A DNA stretch of 64,000 bases from Microbacterium proteolyticum (GTDB lineage: Bacteria > Actinomycetota > Actinomycetes > Actinomycetales > Microbacteriaceae). The DNA is taken from contig NZ_JACHXY010000001.1 of assembly GCF_014192415.1 (NCBI RefSeq), forward strand, positions 1 through 64,000, read 5' to 3'. Below, in pieces: positions 43,053 through 52,360 of the stretch. Made by a program: the position numbers and the translations under genes. The notes beneath the pieces are model-generated. The model worked only from the letters and a program-made list of their open reading frames with translations, searched no databases and had not been told where the DNA came from. Numbering within the stretch: position 1 is the first letter of the stretch; the number at the start of each line of letters is the position of its first letter.

Positions 43053-44893
43053 GTACCGGTACTCACCCCACCGAGAACGTCACCACCGAACCGGCTGTCT
43101 ACTCCGGTCCGCCGAAGGCGCCTGCGGGTCGCGACGGCAAGCCGCTCGGGGGCCGCTTCGTCGGTGCCGCGGCGAACTACCTCGACGAGCGCACGAGCGT
43201 GTCCGGCCTCGTCAAGGAGCTCGGCCGCAAGGTCTTCCCCGATCACTGGTCGTTCATGCTCGGCGAGATCGCCCTGTGGAGCTTCGTCGTCGTGCTGCTC
43301 TCCGGCACGTTCCTGACGTTCTTCTTCCAGGCGTCGATGGTCGAGACGCACTACAACGGCGCGTACGAACCCATGCGCGGCATCGCGATGTCGGCCGCCA
43401 TGGAGTCGGCGCTGCACATCTCGTTCGACCTGCGCGGCGGTCTTCTCGTTCGTCAGATCCACCACTGGGCGGCGCTCGTGTTCGTCGCCGGTATCGGTGT
43501 CCACATGCTGCGCGTGTTCTTCACCGGTGCGTTCCGCAAGCCGCGCGAGCTCAACTGGGTCGTCGGCTTCATCCTCTTCATCCTGGCGATGGCCGAGGGC
43601 TTCACCGGTTACTCCCTCCCCGACGACCTGCTGTCGGGTAACGGTCTGCGCATCATCGACGGCATGATCAAGGGTCTGCCGATCATCGGCACCTGGACCT
43701 CGTTCCTCCTCTTCGGCGGAGAGTTCCCCGGTACCACGATCGTCGGCCGACTGTACACGCTGCACATCCTGCTGCTGCCGGCGATCCTCGTCGCGCTGCT
43801 CGCCGTGCACCTCATGCTGATGATCATCAACAAGCACACGCAGTTCGCCGGGCCCGCCCGCACGAACAGCAACGTCGTGGGCTACCCGATCATGCCGGTG
43901 TACGCCTCCAAGATGGGTGGCTTCTTCTTCATCACCTTCGGCGTCATCGTCCTGATCGCCGCCCTGGTGACGATCAACCCGATCTGGAACTACGGTCCCT
44001 ACGACCCGTCGCCCGTGTCGGCCGGTACCCAGCCCGACTGGTACATCGGCTTCGCCGACGGCGCGCTGCGTCTCGTGCCGCCGCACCTCGAGTTCGTGCT
44101 GTGGGGCCACACCTGGTCCTGGAACATCATCCTGCCGGTCGCCGTGCTCGGTCTGTTCATCGTCCTCGTGCTGATCTACCCCTTCATCGAGGCGTGGGTC
44201 ACCGGAGACAAGCGCGAGCACCACATCGCCCAGCGCCCGCGCAACGCCGCGACTCGCACCGCCATCGGTGCAGCCGGTGTCACGTTCTACGCCGTCATGT
44301 GGGCCGCCGCGTCGTCCGACATCATCGCGACGCACTTCCACCTGACGATGGAAGGCGTGATCCACGCCCTTCAGGCCTTGCTGATTCTCGGCCCGATCCT
44401 CGCGTACTTCGTCGCCAAGCGCATCTGCATCGCGCTGCAGAAGAAGGACCGCGAGATCGCGCTGCACGGCTACGAGTCGGGTCGCATCGTCCGCCTGCCC
44501 GGCGGCGAGTACATCGAGGTTCACCAGCCGGTCGATGAGTTCGAGCGCTGGAAGCTCGTGGACAACGAGACGTACGAGCCGCTCGTCGTCCGTCCCAACG
44601 ACAAGGGTCAGATTCCTTGGCACGAGAACATCCGTGCGTCGGTGTCGCGGTGGTTCTTCGAAGACCGTCTCGCACCTCTCACCCAGGCCGAAATCGATGC
44701 CGCGGTCGCGCACCAGCACCACGAGCTCGACCACATCGCGCACGAGGAGGCCGACGAGATCGCCGGCGCCGATGCCCGCGCCGATGAGGACGGTCGTCCG
44801 CGCAACGCGGTCGGTGAGCGTGTCGAGGTCGAGATCCCGGCTCCCAAGGGACTCGGCGAGGCTAACCGCCCCCGCGGCGACAAGAGCGAGTAA
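43049..44893 (+). CDS. qcrB: Cytochrome bc1 complex cytochrome b subunit
   Basis: A 614-residue cytochrome b. Haem-ligand helices contain HISFDLRGGLLVRQIHHWAA (about residue 128) and the pair of histidines in LLPAILVALLAVHLMLMIIN; the quinol site motif region is GPYDPSPVSAGTQPDWYIGF. The actinobacterial form is longer than mitochondrial cytochrome b because of a C-terminal extension. Here the last 110 residues are hydrophilic and acidic with a histidine patch (AVAHQHHELDHIAHEEADEI). The start overlaps qcrA, so the two are coupled. A terminator follows. Confidence 0.97.
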   Translation: MSTGTHPTENVTTEPAVYSGPPKAPAGRDGKPLGGRFVGAAANYLDERTSVSGLVKELGRKVFPDHWSFMLGEIALWSFVVVLLSGTFLTFFFQASMVETHYNGAYEPMRGIAMSAAMESALHISFDLRGGLLVRQIHHWAALVFVAGIGVHMLRVFFTGAFRKPRELNWVVGFILFILAMAEGFTGYSLPDDLLSGNGLRIIDGMIKGLPIIGTWTSFLLFGGEFPGTTIVGRLYTLHILLLPAILVALLAVHLMLMIINKHTQFAGPARTNSNVVGYPIMPVYASKMGGFFFITFGVIVLIAALVTINPIWNYGPYDPSPVSAGTQPDWYIGFADGALRLVPPHLEFVLWGHTWSWNIILPVAVLGLFIVLVLIYPFIEAWVTGDKREHHIAQRPRNAATRTAIGAAGVTFYAVMWAAASSDIIATHFHLTMEGVIHALQALLILGPILAYFVAKRICIALQKKDREIALHGYESGRIVRLPGGEYIEVHQPVDEFERWKLVDNETYEPLVVRPNDKGQIPWHENIRASVSRWFFEDRLAPLTQAEIDAAVAHQHHELDHIAHEEADEIAGADARADEDGRPRNAVGERVEVEIPAPKGLGEANRPRGDKSE

Positions 44894-44904
44894 CACTCTC
44901 GAAG

Positions 44905-44936
44905 CGAAGCCCCGGTGCTACGGCACCGGGGCTTCG
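44905..44936 (+). terminator. Terminator of the ctaE-qcrCAB operon
   Basis: A perfect 14-bp stem (CGAAGCCCCGGTGC and complement) with loop TACG, 11 bp after the qcrB stop. Confidence 0.88.
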
Positions 44937-45054
44937 TCGTGCTCGGCGACCGGTCGACGCACACGATCGACTGTCAGACGCCCCAAACCGGGGTCTGGCA
45001 GGATGCCGCGGCATCGTGGCATCTGGAGACCTCCCCCGTCACACGCCCGGTGTC

Positions 45055-45060
45055 TACCGT
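45055..45060 (+). promoter_or_regulatory. Candidate -10 box of the rhodanese gene
   Basis: TACCGT, 6 nt before the GTG at 45067. Confidence 0.45.
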
Positions 45061-45066
45061 GGGAGC

Positions 45067-45477
45067 GTGACCGATGCACTCGAGTACTTCCGCACCCGCC
45101 TCGCCGTCGAGACCGATCCTTCCGACGTCTACGCCGCGCAGAAAGCCGGCGACCGCTTCGTGCTCGTCGACGTGCGCGGAGACGATGCCTGGGCGCAGGG
45201 GCGCATCACCGGCGCCGTACACATGCCCTATCGGAGCATCGAGGAGCGCGCGCCGCACGAACTGGACCGGGAGACACCAGTGGTCGTGTACTGCTGGAGC
45301 CCCGGCTGCAACGCGGGCCAGAAGGGCGCTCTCGCCTTCGCCCAGCTGGGCTACTCGGTGAAGGAGATGATCGGCGGCTACGAATACTGGGTTCGCGAGG
45401 GCCAACCGTTCGAGAACGACGAGGGCCCCTGCGAGCGGGTGTTCGATCCCACCGTCATGGTCGTGCGCCGTCCCTGA
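45067..45477 (+). CDS. Rhodanese-like domain protein
   Basis: A 136-residue single rhodanese domain. FVLVDVRGDDAWAQGRITGA is the first conserved strand-loop, and the active-site loop is VVYCWSPGCNAGQKGALAFA, with the catalytic cysteine at VVYC. MIGGYEYWVREG ends the fold. It may move sulfur or simply bind anions; the partner is unknown. Start GTG at 45067 fits the local leaderless pattern; an upstream in-frame extension (from 45016) looks non-coding. It lies between the two halves of the respiratory locus. Confidence 0.88.
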   Translation: MTDALEYFRTRLAVETDPSDVYAAQKAGDRFVLVDVRGDDAWAQGRITGAVHMPYRSIEERAPHELDRETPVVVYCWSPGCNAGQKGALAFAQLGYSVKEMIGGYEYWVREGQPFENDEGPCERVFDPTVMVVRRP

Positions 45478-45493
45478 CGAGACTCCGACCCGT

Positions 45494-46302
45494 TGAGAGG
45501 GCTCCGCGATCTCATCCCCCGCTGGCACGGCGACCGGGACGGTCCTGTCGACGAGCGGGCTCGCGATCCCGACATCCGCGACTGCGGGAGGCCGGCGACG
45601 ACGGGGCGGCGTGATCGATTCCGACCCGACGGATGCGGAGATGCCCTCCACCTCGACGCCTGGCTCCTCATGGAAGGTCGTGGGGCTCGACGCTGGCGCT
45701 GGCGTACGCCCTCGCCCACCCGCGACGCGTGACGGAGATCGTCACCTTCGCCGTCACGACCGGGGGCGATGGGAGATCGACTGGATCACCGACGGGATCG
45801 CTCCCGTCTTCCCCGAGGCGCACGAGCGGCTCCGAGCGCCACTTCGGAATGGCGAGCGAACCATTGAGGGATACGCGCGTTTCTTACGCGACCCAGACCC
45901 CCGGATTCGGATCGACGCGGGTGACAGGTGGGACGACTGGGAGGCGACGCACATCGCGCTCGGACCGGGCGCGACCCCGGGTCCCCTTCACGCCGACCCG
46001 CGACACCGTCTCAACTTCGCGACGCTGGTCACGCACTACTGGGCAGGGAGTGCTTCCTGCCCGGCGAAAAGGCCATCCCGAGGCGGGGGAACGAACTGCG
46101 CGACATCCCGGGCGTGCTTATTCACGGACGCCGCGACATCAGCGGCCCCGCGCTCACCGCGTGGCGATTGCACCGCGCCTGGACCGGCAGTCGCCTCGAG
46201 ATCGTCGAAGAGGACGGCCACGGTGGCCCGAGAAGCGCCGAGCTCGCCCGCGCGGCCATTGACGCCTTCGCGGAGGCGACTCGGGACGAGAGTCGATCGT
46301 GA
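45494..46302 (+). pseudogene. Remnant of a proline iminopeptidase (alpha/beta hydrolase)
   Basis: Pieces of the proline iminopeptidase family appear in order but in changing frames: DAWLLM (about 45660), then WGSTLALAYALAHPRRVTEI (about 45690-45750), then EIDWITDGIAPVFPEAHERL, ERTIEGYARFLRDPDPRIRI and NFATLVTHYWAG (about 45775-46045), then NELRDIPGVLIHGRRDISGP and AWRLHRAWTGSRLEIVEEDG (about 46090-46220). At least three frameshifts separate them. The GGSWG nucleophile elbow is damaged (Gly-Arg-Ser-Trp), the oxyanion HGGPGG region is lost, and the final histidine segment reads EEDGHGG. The 5' limit is uncertain. Confidence 0.8.
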
Positions 46303-46451
46303 GGTCACAGGCGAGCTCTCTCCGATGACGCGGGCAGGCGTCAGGCCGGAGCGTGCCGACGCGACGCGTGCCGGCCCCAGCGATGCGGAGACCCCCGTGA
46401 CGGCCGCGGCGACGCGGAGACCCTGTGACGCCCGACGCTAGGGAGCGCCGC

Positions 46452-47243
46452 TCAGGCCGTTTCGACGTCTTCGGCGAACCACCGCGACGCGGACCCGAAG
46501 AACACCGGATCCACCGTCGTGGTCTCGTCATCGTCGACGACATCGCACACGACGACCGTCACGTTGTCGCGCGTGCCCGCTTCCAGCGCCAGGGCGACCG
46601 CAGATGCGGCGGCCTCGCGCGGACCGGACGCTTCGGCGATGAGCCGTGCGACGTCGGCCTCGGGAACGTAGTCGGTGAGTCCGTCGCTGCAGAGCACCCA
46701 GCGGTCTCCGACGCGCGGCGGACGCTCGGCGACAGAGACCACGTCTCCTTCGGCCCCGCCGAGAGAAGCAGTGATGATGTTGCGACGAGGGTGTGCCGCG
46801 GCCGCCTCGGGCGGGATGATGCCGTGGTCGACCAGAGCCTGCACGTAGGAGTCATCGCGCGTCTCGCGAGAGAACTCCCCGTCACGCAGCAGGTAGGCCC
46901 GGGAATCCCCCGTGTGCGCGAGGAGTAGGTCACCCGTCGTGCTCAGGAAGATACCGGTGAACGTCGTGGCCATGCCCTCCAGAGCGGGGTCGCGCTCGAC
47001 GTGCGCACGGATGTCCCAGTTGGCCTCGCGGATGCGCACAAGAAGGCCGTCGGCGTCTAGCCCTCCCCCGCGCGTCGCGACCAAACGATGGACCAGAGCG
47101 GCCGATGCGAGATCTCCGGACGGGCCTCCGCCGACACCATCAGCGACCGCCGCACCCCAGGACGCCGCGAACGCGGCGTCCTGGTTGGTGGGACGATGGG
47201 CGCCGGCATCCGAGACGGCGGCCGTGATCAGCCGAACGGGCAC
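46452..47243 (-). CDS. PP2C family serine/threonine protein phosphatase
   Basis: A 263-residue metal-dependent phosphatase. Motifs: NQDAAFAASWGAAVADGVGG (metal-binding Asp pairs), MATTFTGIFLS, LLAHTGDSRAYLLRDG, WVLCSDGLTDYVPEADVARL and GTRDNVTVVVCDVV. It is a soluble enzyme without a membrane helix. The start is GTG at 47243, 4 bp after the ctaF stop and without a good ribosome site, so it is probably coupled to the oxidase operon. It would oppose Ser/Thr protein kinases, which are not in the window. Confidence 0.92.
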   Translation of the reverse strand: MPVRLITAAVSDAGAHRPTNQDAAFAASWGAAVADGVGGGPSGDLASAALVHRLVATRGGGLDADGLLVRIREANWDIRAHVERDPALEGMATTFTGIFLSTTGDLLLAHTGDSRAYLLRDGEFSRETRDDSYVQALVDHGIIPPEAAAAHPRRNIITASLGGAEGDVVSVAERPPRVGDRWVLCSDGLTDYVPEADVARLIAEASGPREAAASAVALALEAGTRDNVTVVVCDVVDDDETTTVDPVFFGSASRWFAEDVETA

Positions 47244-47247
47244 AGGA

Positions 47248-47664
47248 TCAGCGCGCGAAGTACCCGCGGTAGTACTCGTACACCCAGCCGACGATGGCGA
47301 TCACGAAGACCGCGAAACCGACGGGGACGAGCCAGCTGCCCACGGCGAGTCCGATCACGGCGATCGCCGCGGACGCAGCGAGCACGATGGGCCACCACGA
47401 CCACGGGCTGAACTCGCCCATTTCGGGGTCACCGTCATCGATGTCGGCCGTCAGGGTGTCTTCGGGCAGCTCTCCGCGCTGGGACTTCAGGACGCGACCG
47501 ATGTAGAAGGCGATCATCGACGACATGAGCCCGAGGAACCCGAGGGCCACCGTGCCGACCCACTCGACTCCACCGTGCTGGATGAGGCTCCAGACGGTGT
47601 AGACCGCGGTGATGAGGAACGAGAAGACCGCGAGGATCCACCAGAGGTTGACGTTGGTACGCAT
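47248..47664 (-). CDS. ctaF: Cytochrome c oxidase subunit IV, actinobacterial type
   Basis: A 138-residue membrane protein with four helices (LWWILAVFSFLITAVYTVWS, WVGTVALGFLGLMSSMIAFY, WPIVLAASAAIAVIGLAVGS, VGFAVFVIAIVGWVYEYYRG). The central FSPWSWWPI and final WVYEYYRGYFAR are typical of actinobacterial CtaF. Start ATG at 47664 follows AGAGGTCAAGTAAGTCC. It lies 4 bp after ctaD and before the PP2C gene, in the operon ctaC-ctaD-ctaF. Confidence 0.95.
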   Translation of the reverse strand: MRTNVNLWWILAVFSFLITAVYTVWSLIQHGGVEWVGTVALGFLGLMSSMIAFYIGRVLKSQRGELPEDTLTADIDDGDPEMGEFSPWSWWPIVLAASAAIAVIGLAVGSWLVPVGFAVFVIAIVGWVYEYYRGYFAR

Positions 47665-47668
47665 GGAC

Positions 47669-49432
47669 TTACTTGACCTCTCCGGCAGCTGCGTCGACGA
47701 CAGGTGCATCCGGGGCGTCCTTGGCCGGACCCACACCGACCGGGATGCCGGCTTCGGGGTGGTTCAGGTCGAACGCGGGACGCTCGCTGCGGATACGCGG
47801 GATCGAGGTGAAGTTGTGGCGCGGCGGCGGGCACGACGTCGCCCACTCGAGCGACGCTCCGTAGCCCCACGGGTCATCGACCGTCACGCGCGGCGCCTTG
47901 CGGGCGGTGATCCACACGTTCAGCAGGAACGGAATCATCGAGGCGCCGAGGATCATCGATCCCACGGTCGACAGCTGGTTCTCCCATGCCCACCCGTCAG
48001 CGGCGGCGTAGTCGGCGTAACGACGGACCATGCCGTCGACGCCGAGCCAGTGCTGGATGAGGAAGGTCATGTGGAAGCCGACGAACAGCATCCAGAAGTG
48101 CACCATGCCGAGACGCTCGTTGAGCATCTTGCCGGTCCACTTGGGCCACCAGAAGTAGAAGCCCGCGAACATCGCGAACACGACGGTGCCGAAGACGACG
48201 TAGTGGAAGTGCGCGACCACGAAGTACGAGTCGGACAGGTGGAAGTCCAGCGGAGGCGAGGCCAGGATGACACCGGTCAGACCACCGAAGACGAACGACA
48301 CCAGGAAGCCGAGGGCGAACACCATCGGCGTCTCGAAGGTGACGGATCCGCGCCAGAGCGTTCCGATCCAGTTGAAGATCTTGACGCCCGTCGGCACCGC
48401 GATGAGCATCGTCATCAGGGCGAAGAAGGGCAGCAGCACACCGCCGGTGACGTACATGTGGTGCGCCCACACGGCCACCGAGAGAGCGGCGATCGCGATG
48501 GTGGCGTAGACGAGGGTCTTGTAACCGAAGATCGGCTTCCGGCTGAAGACCGGGAAGATCTCGGAGACGATGCCGAAGAACGGCAACGCGATGATGTATA
48601 CCTCGGGGTGACCGAAGAACCAGAAGAGGTGCTGCCAGAGCAGGACACCGCCGTTCTCGGGGCTGTAGATGTGCGAGCCGAGCACGCGGTCGGCGGCGGC
48701 GGCGAAGATGGCGGCAGCCAGCACGGGGAACGCGAGCAGGATCAGGATGCTCGTGATGAGCGTGTTCCACGAGAAGATCGGCATGCGCCACATGGTCATA
48801 CCGGGAGCGCGCATGGTCAGCACGGTGGTGATGAAGTTCACCGCACCGAGGATCGTGCCGAAACCGCTGATGCCGAGTCCCAGCATCCAGAGGTTCCCGC
48901 CGACACCCGGCGAGAAGCTGGCGTTGGCGAGCGGCTGATAGGCGAACCATCCGAAGCCGGCCGCACCCTGAGGGGTGAGGAAGCCCGAGACGGCGATCGT
49001 CGACCCGAACAGGAAGAGCCAGAAGGCGAACGCGTTCAAGCGCGGGAACGCCACGTCGGGCGCACCGATCTGCAGCGGCAGCAGCGCATTGGCGAAGCCG
49101 GCGAACAGCGGCGTCGCGAACATGAGCAGCATGATCGTGCCGTGCATGGTGAACAGCTGGTTGTACTGCTCTTTGGTGGGGATGATCTGCATGCCGGGCT
49201 CGAAGAGCTCAGCACGGATGATCAGCGCCATCACACCACCGAGCATGAAGAACAACACGGAGGCGATCAGGTACATGTACCCGATGGTCTTGTGGTCGGT
49301 GGAGGTGATCCACTTGACGACCAGGTTGCCCTTCTGCTCGACACGCGTGGTGCTCAGCAGAGCGGCTTGACGCGGCGGGAGAGTCGTCGGCCGCGAGGGG
49401 CCCGTCCCCTGGAGCGGAAGCGTCGTGGCCAT
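47669..49432 (-). CDS. ctaD: Cytochrome c oxidase subunit I
   Basis: A 587-residue haem-copper oxidase subunit with 12 or more helices. The active site is [20 protein letters not shown] (CuB His and cross-linked Tyr), HHMYVTGG adds two more CuB histidines, and [18 protein letters not shown] holds the haem ligands; [11 protein letters not shown] and [13 protein letters not shown] are also diagnostic. It reduces oxygen and pumps protons. I start it at ATG 49432, 2 bp after the ctaC stop; GTG 49438 would overlap that stop (GTGA). It is the centre of the ctaC-ctaD-ctaF operon. Confidence 0.97.
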   Translation of the reverse strand: MATTLPLQGTGPSRPTTLPPRQAALLSTTRVEQKGNLVVKWITSTDHKTIGYMYLIASVLFFMLGGVMALIIRAELFEPGMQIIPTKEQYNQLFTMHGTIMLLMFATPLFAGFANALLPLQIGAPDVAFPRLNAFAFWLFLFGSTIAVSGFLTPQGAAGFGWFAYQPLANASFSPGVGGNLWMLGLGISGFGTILGAVNFITTVLTMRAPGMTMWRMPIFSWNTLITSILILLAFPVLAAAIFAAAADRVLGSHIYSPENGGVLLWQHLFWFFGHPEVYIIALPFFGIVSEIFPVFSRKPIFGYKTLVYATIAIAALSVAVWAHHMYVTGGVLLPFFALMTMLIAVPTGVKIFNWIGTLWRGSVTFETPMVFALGFLVSFVFGGLTGVILASPPLDFHLSDSYFVVAHFHYVVFGTVVFAMFAGFYFWWPKWTGKMLNERLGMVHFWMLFVGFHMTFLIQHWLGVDGMVRRYADYAAADGWAWENQLSTVGSMILGASMIPFLLNVWITARKAPRVTVDDPWGYGASLEWATSCPPPRHNFTSIPRIRSERPAFDLNHPEAGIPVGVGPAKDAPDAPVVDAAAGEVK

Positions 49433-49434
49433 GA

Positions 49435-50316
49435 TCACTCGTTCCCTTCGGTACCGGTCGTCGTCAGGTTCTGCAGACGCGACAGGTCGCTGATGTCACC
49501 GACGTCGCCCGCGCGGCGCAGCGAGTCGAGGTAGTCCTCGTACTCGGCCTCGCTGACGACCTTGACGTTGAAGAGCATGGCGGAGTGGTACTCACCGCAC
49601 AGCTCGGCGCACTTGCCCTCGTACGTGCCCTCACGAGTCGGCATGAACGACCACTCGTTGTCGCGGCCGATGTACATGTCTTTCTTGTACAGGAAGTCGA
49701 TGATCCAGAACGAGTGGATGACGTCGCGCGAGCGCAGGTCGATCTTGACCGTCTTGTTCACCGGAAGGTAAAGGGTGGGCACGTCGTCGAGGTCGTACCC
49801 GTCGGAGGTGGCGATCGCCTGCACACCCATCGAGTAGACGGCGTCGGAGTTGTCTTCCTCTTCGCCGTTGTACTGGAAGTCCCAGGCCCACTGCTTGCCG
49901 TATGCGGTGATCGACACGTCGGGGTCGTCGTACTGGGTCTCGAGGGTGTTCTGGTCGCGCGCCGTGAAGGCGAAGAAACCGACGACCAGGATCAGCGGAA
50001 CGATCGTGTAGAAGATCTCGACCGGCATGTTGTAGCGCAACTGCACCGGCAGGCCCGACTGTCCCCGGCGACGGCGGTACGCGATGACCGACCACAGCAT
50101 GAGGCCCCAGGTGATGACACCCACGGCGAGGAGCACGATCCACGAATTGACCCACAGACCGGCGACCATGTCGGTGTGGTTCGTGGCGGGGGTTCCGTCA
50201 TCGACGAAGCCGGGCAGGAATCCGTGCAGCTGGGTCGTGGTGCAGCCCGAGAGGAGTGCGACGGACGCGATCCCGAGAGGGAGCGCTGCCCAACGAAGGC
50301 GACGTTTGGAGGGCAC
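49435..50316 (-). CDS. ctaC: Cytochrome c oxidase subunit II (lipoprotein)
   Basis: A 293-residue subunit II. The signal ends in the lipobox LLSGC (residues 21-25), so it is a lipoprotein, then two helices ([40 protein letters not shown]) and the CuA cupredoxin domain with [20 protein letters not shown] and the ligand loop [14 protein letters not shown]. CuA accepts electrons from the dihaem cytochrome. The start is GTG at 50316, preceded by GGAAAGGTGCATT. It leads the minus-strand oxidase operon. Confidence 0.97.
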   Translation of the reverse strand: MPSKRRLRWAALPLGIASVALLSGCTTTQLHGFLPGFVDDGTPATNHTDMVAGLWVNSWIVLLAVGVITWGLMLWSVIAYRRRRGQSGLPVQLRYNMPVEIFYTIVPLILVVGFFAFTARDQNTLETQYDDPDVSITAYGKQWAWDFQYNGEEEDNSDAVYSMGVQAIATSDGYDLDDVPTLYLPVNKTVKIDLRSRDVIHSFWIIDFLYKKDMYIGRDNEWSFMPTREGTYEGKCAELCGEYHSAMLFNVKVVSEAEYEDYLDSLRRAGDVGDISDLSRLQNLTTTGTEGNE

Positions 50317-50403
50317 AATGCACCTTTCCGGGTCGTGGATGAAGCTTTGACAGTCTACGGCAACCTCTCACCGTTCTCAGGCCATTCGTCCAGTGCCGAG
50401 ACA

Positions 50404-50454
50404 TCGAGAACCCCCGGGTTCCACGGTGTGATCCGTGGTCCCGGGGGTTCTCGA
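50404..50454 (-). terminator. Terminator after erpA
   Basis: A long inverted repeat: TCGAGAACCCCCGGG-TT-CCACGG pairs with CCGTGG-T-CCCGGGGGTTCTCGA around a 6-nt loop. It lies 29 bp downstream of the erpA stop and upstream of ctaC. Confidence 0.88.
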
Positions 50455-50482
50455 AGACGACGCTGCGGAACAGCGACCGAGC

Positions 50483-50848
50483 TCAGTGGAAGCTGTCGCC
50501 GCACGCGCAGGAACCCTGCGCGTTGGGGTTGTCGATCGTGAAGCCCTGCTCGGAGATCGTGTCTTTGAAGTCGATGCTCGCACCGTCGAGGTACGGCACG
50601 CTCATGTCGTCGACGATGACCTCGACGCCGTCGAAATCGACGACCTTGTCACCGTCGAGGTGACGCTCGTCGAAGTAGAGCTGGTAGATGAGTCCGGAGC
50701 ATCCGCCGGGCTGGACGGCCACGCGCAGACGCAGGTCGTCGCGACCCTCCTGCGACAGCAGGCTCTTCACCTTGTCGGAGGCGGCGGCGGTCAGGCCCAC
50801 GCCGTGCTCGCGGGTGTCGGCGGAGGACGACAGAGTGGTGTCGGTCAT
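50483..50848 (-). CDS. erpA: Iron-sulfur cluster insertion protein, A-type carrier
   Basis: A 121-residue A-type carrier. The three cluster-binding cysteines are in QPGGCSGLIYQLYFDE and in the C-terminal NAQGSCACGDSFH. DFKDTISEQGFTIDNPNAQG is also characteristic. It delivers iron-sulfur clusters to target enzymes such as QcrA. It lies just upstream of ctaC with its own terminator between. Start ATG at 50848. Actinobacteria usually have a single such protein. Confidence 0.95.
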   Translation of the reverse strand: MTDTTLSSSADTREHGVGLTAAASDKVKSLLSQEGRDDLRLRVAVQPGGCSGLIYQLYFDERHLDGDKVVDFDGVEVIVDDMSVPYLDGASIDFKDTISEQGFTIDNPNAQGSCACGDSFH

Positions 50849-50919
50849 GGCGATGCCCTTCGGGTTGATCGGTCGCGGGGACGTATGGAGTCTACGCCGA
50901 TCCCGCCGCTACGGCCCCG

Positions 50920-52314
50920 TCAGACGGTGCGATCGTTCAGCCGGGTCAGCAGGAGGGCCTCCGACACGAGGGCGTTGCGGAAGGTCTCGAGGTGCAACGA
51001 CTCGTTCGGACTGTGCGCCCGCGCGTGCGGATCCTCCACCCCCGTCACGAGGATCTGGGCGTCCGGGAACTCGCGCACGAGGTCGGCGATGAAGGGAATG
51101 GACCCGCCGACACCGACGTCGACCGACTCGACCCCGTACCCCTCCGCGAAGGCCGCTCGCGCGTCCCCGACCGCCCATCCGCTCGTGTCGACGAGGAACG
51201 AATCGCCGCAGTCGACGTCACTGAACTCCAGACGTGCGCCGAACGGGGCGTGTGCCCGCAGGTGCGTCTCGATCGCGGCGAACGCCTCCTCGGCATCCTG
51301 TCCAGGAGCGACACGTGCGCTGATGACGACGCTCGTCTCGGGCGCCAAGGTGTTGGATGCCGCGGACACGGGCGTGGCATCCCATCCGGTGATGGTGATC
51401 GACGGCTTGTTCCAGATGCGGCTGAGGATCGCGTCGCGCCCGATGGGGGTGACTCCCTCGAGCAGGCCCGACTCCGCGCGCAGCTTCGCCTCGTCGTAAT
51501 GAGGAGTCGCGGCGTTGCGCACCGCGAGACCGTCGACGGCCACGGCGCCGTCGTCGTCCCACAGCGTGGCGAGCAGCTTGACCGTGGCGAGCATGGCATC
51601 CGGGACCGCGCCGCCCATCATGCCCGAGTGCGACGCGTGCTCGAGCGTGCGCACCGTCAGGGTGAAACGGGCGTTGCCGCGAAGGGACACGGTGAGTCCC
51701 GGGGTGCGTTCGTCCCAGTTGCCGGAGTCGGCGACGACGATCACGTCGGAGCGCAGCGCGTCGGCGTTGTCGGACAGGAACTGCGCGAACGATCGGGAGC
51801 CGTACTCCTCTTCGCCCTCGATGAAGACGGCCAGGCCCAGATCGAGATCGTCTCCGAGCACCTCGGCCACGGCGCGGATGGCGCCGACGTGGGCCATGAT
51901 GCCGGCCTTGTCGTCCGCAGCGCCGCGTCCGTAGAGGCGGCCGTCGCGCACGGTGGGCTGGAACGGCGGGGAGTCCCACAGTTCCTCGTCGCCGGGCGGC
52001 TGCACGTCGTGGTGCGCGTACAGCAGCACCGTGGGGCGTCCGTTGCGCGCGGCGCGCGATGCGAGGACGGCGGGCTGTCCCATCTCGTCGGTGCCCGGGA
52101 TGGCGGCGCGAGCGACCTCCACCGAATCGAAGACGCCGGTGCCCTCGAGGAGGGCGGCGACGGCGTCCGCGCTCTTCACGAGCGCGGACTGATCGAACGC
52201 CGGCCAGGCGATCGAGGGGATGCGCACGAGGGAGCCGAGATCGGCGAGGGCTGCGGGGATGCCGGAGTCCGCTGCATTTTGCACAGCGTCCTGCCGGGAC
52301 AGGTCGAGGGTCAT
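50920..52314 (-). CDS. M20 family dipeptidase/peptidase
   Basis: A 464-residue di-zinc peptidase. Metal-site motifs in order: LLYAHHDVQPPG, YGRGAADDKAGIMAHVGAIR, VFIEGEEEYGS (catalytic Glu), VIVVADSGNWDE and the C-terminal DPHARAHSPNESLHLE. The insertion of about 110 residues is the dimerisation domain, with LEHASHSGMMGGAVPDAML as in the Cys-Gly/carnosinase-like group. The start ATG at 52314 has TAAGAT seven bases upstream and no ribosome site. It is divergent from the DUF3043 gene. The specific dipeptide is not predictable. Confidence 0.92.
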   Translation of the reverse strand: MTLDLSRQDAVQNAADSGIPAALADLGSLVRIPSIAWPAFDQSALVKSADAVAALLEGTGVFDSVEVARAAIPGTDEMGQPAVLASRAARNGRPTVLLYAHHDVQPPGDEELWDSPPFQPTVRDGRLYGRGAADDKAGIMAHVGAIRAVAEVLGDDLDLGLAVFIEGEEEYGSRSFAQFLSDNADALRSDVIVVADSGNWDERTPGLTVSLRGNARFTLTVRTLEHASHSGMMGGAVPDAMLATVKLLATLWDDDGAVAVDGLAVRNAATPHYDEAKLRAESGLLEGVTPIGRDAILSRIWNKPSITITGWDATPVSAASNTLAPETSVVISARVAPGQDAEEAFAAIETHLRAHAPFGARLEFSDVDCGDSFLVDTSGWAVGDARAAFAEGYGVESVDVGVGGSIPFIADLVREFPDAQILVTGVEDPHARAHSPNESLHLETFRNALVSEALLLTRLNDRTV

Positions 52315-52321
52315 GCGGGTA

Positions 52322-52327
52322 ATCTTA
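52322..52327 (-). promoter_or_regulatory. Candidate -10 box of the M20 peptidase gene
   Basis: TAAGAT on the minus strand, 7 nt before the ATG at 52314. Confidence 0.5.
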
Positions 52328-52360
52328 AATCTCCTGATCAGCGAAGCACCGAGGTTTCCC

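Noticed and set aside
42989..49534. Long antisense open frames opposite qcrB (42989-44896, minus) and ctaD (47609-49534, plus)
   Set aside because: The real genes on the other strand have clear family motifs; the antisense products are low-complexity and have no ribosome site.
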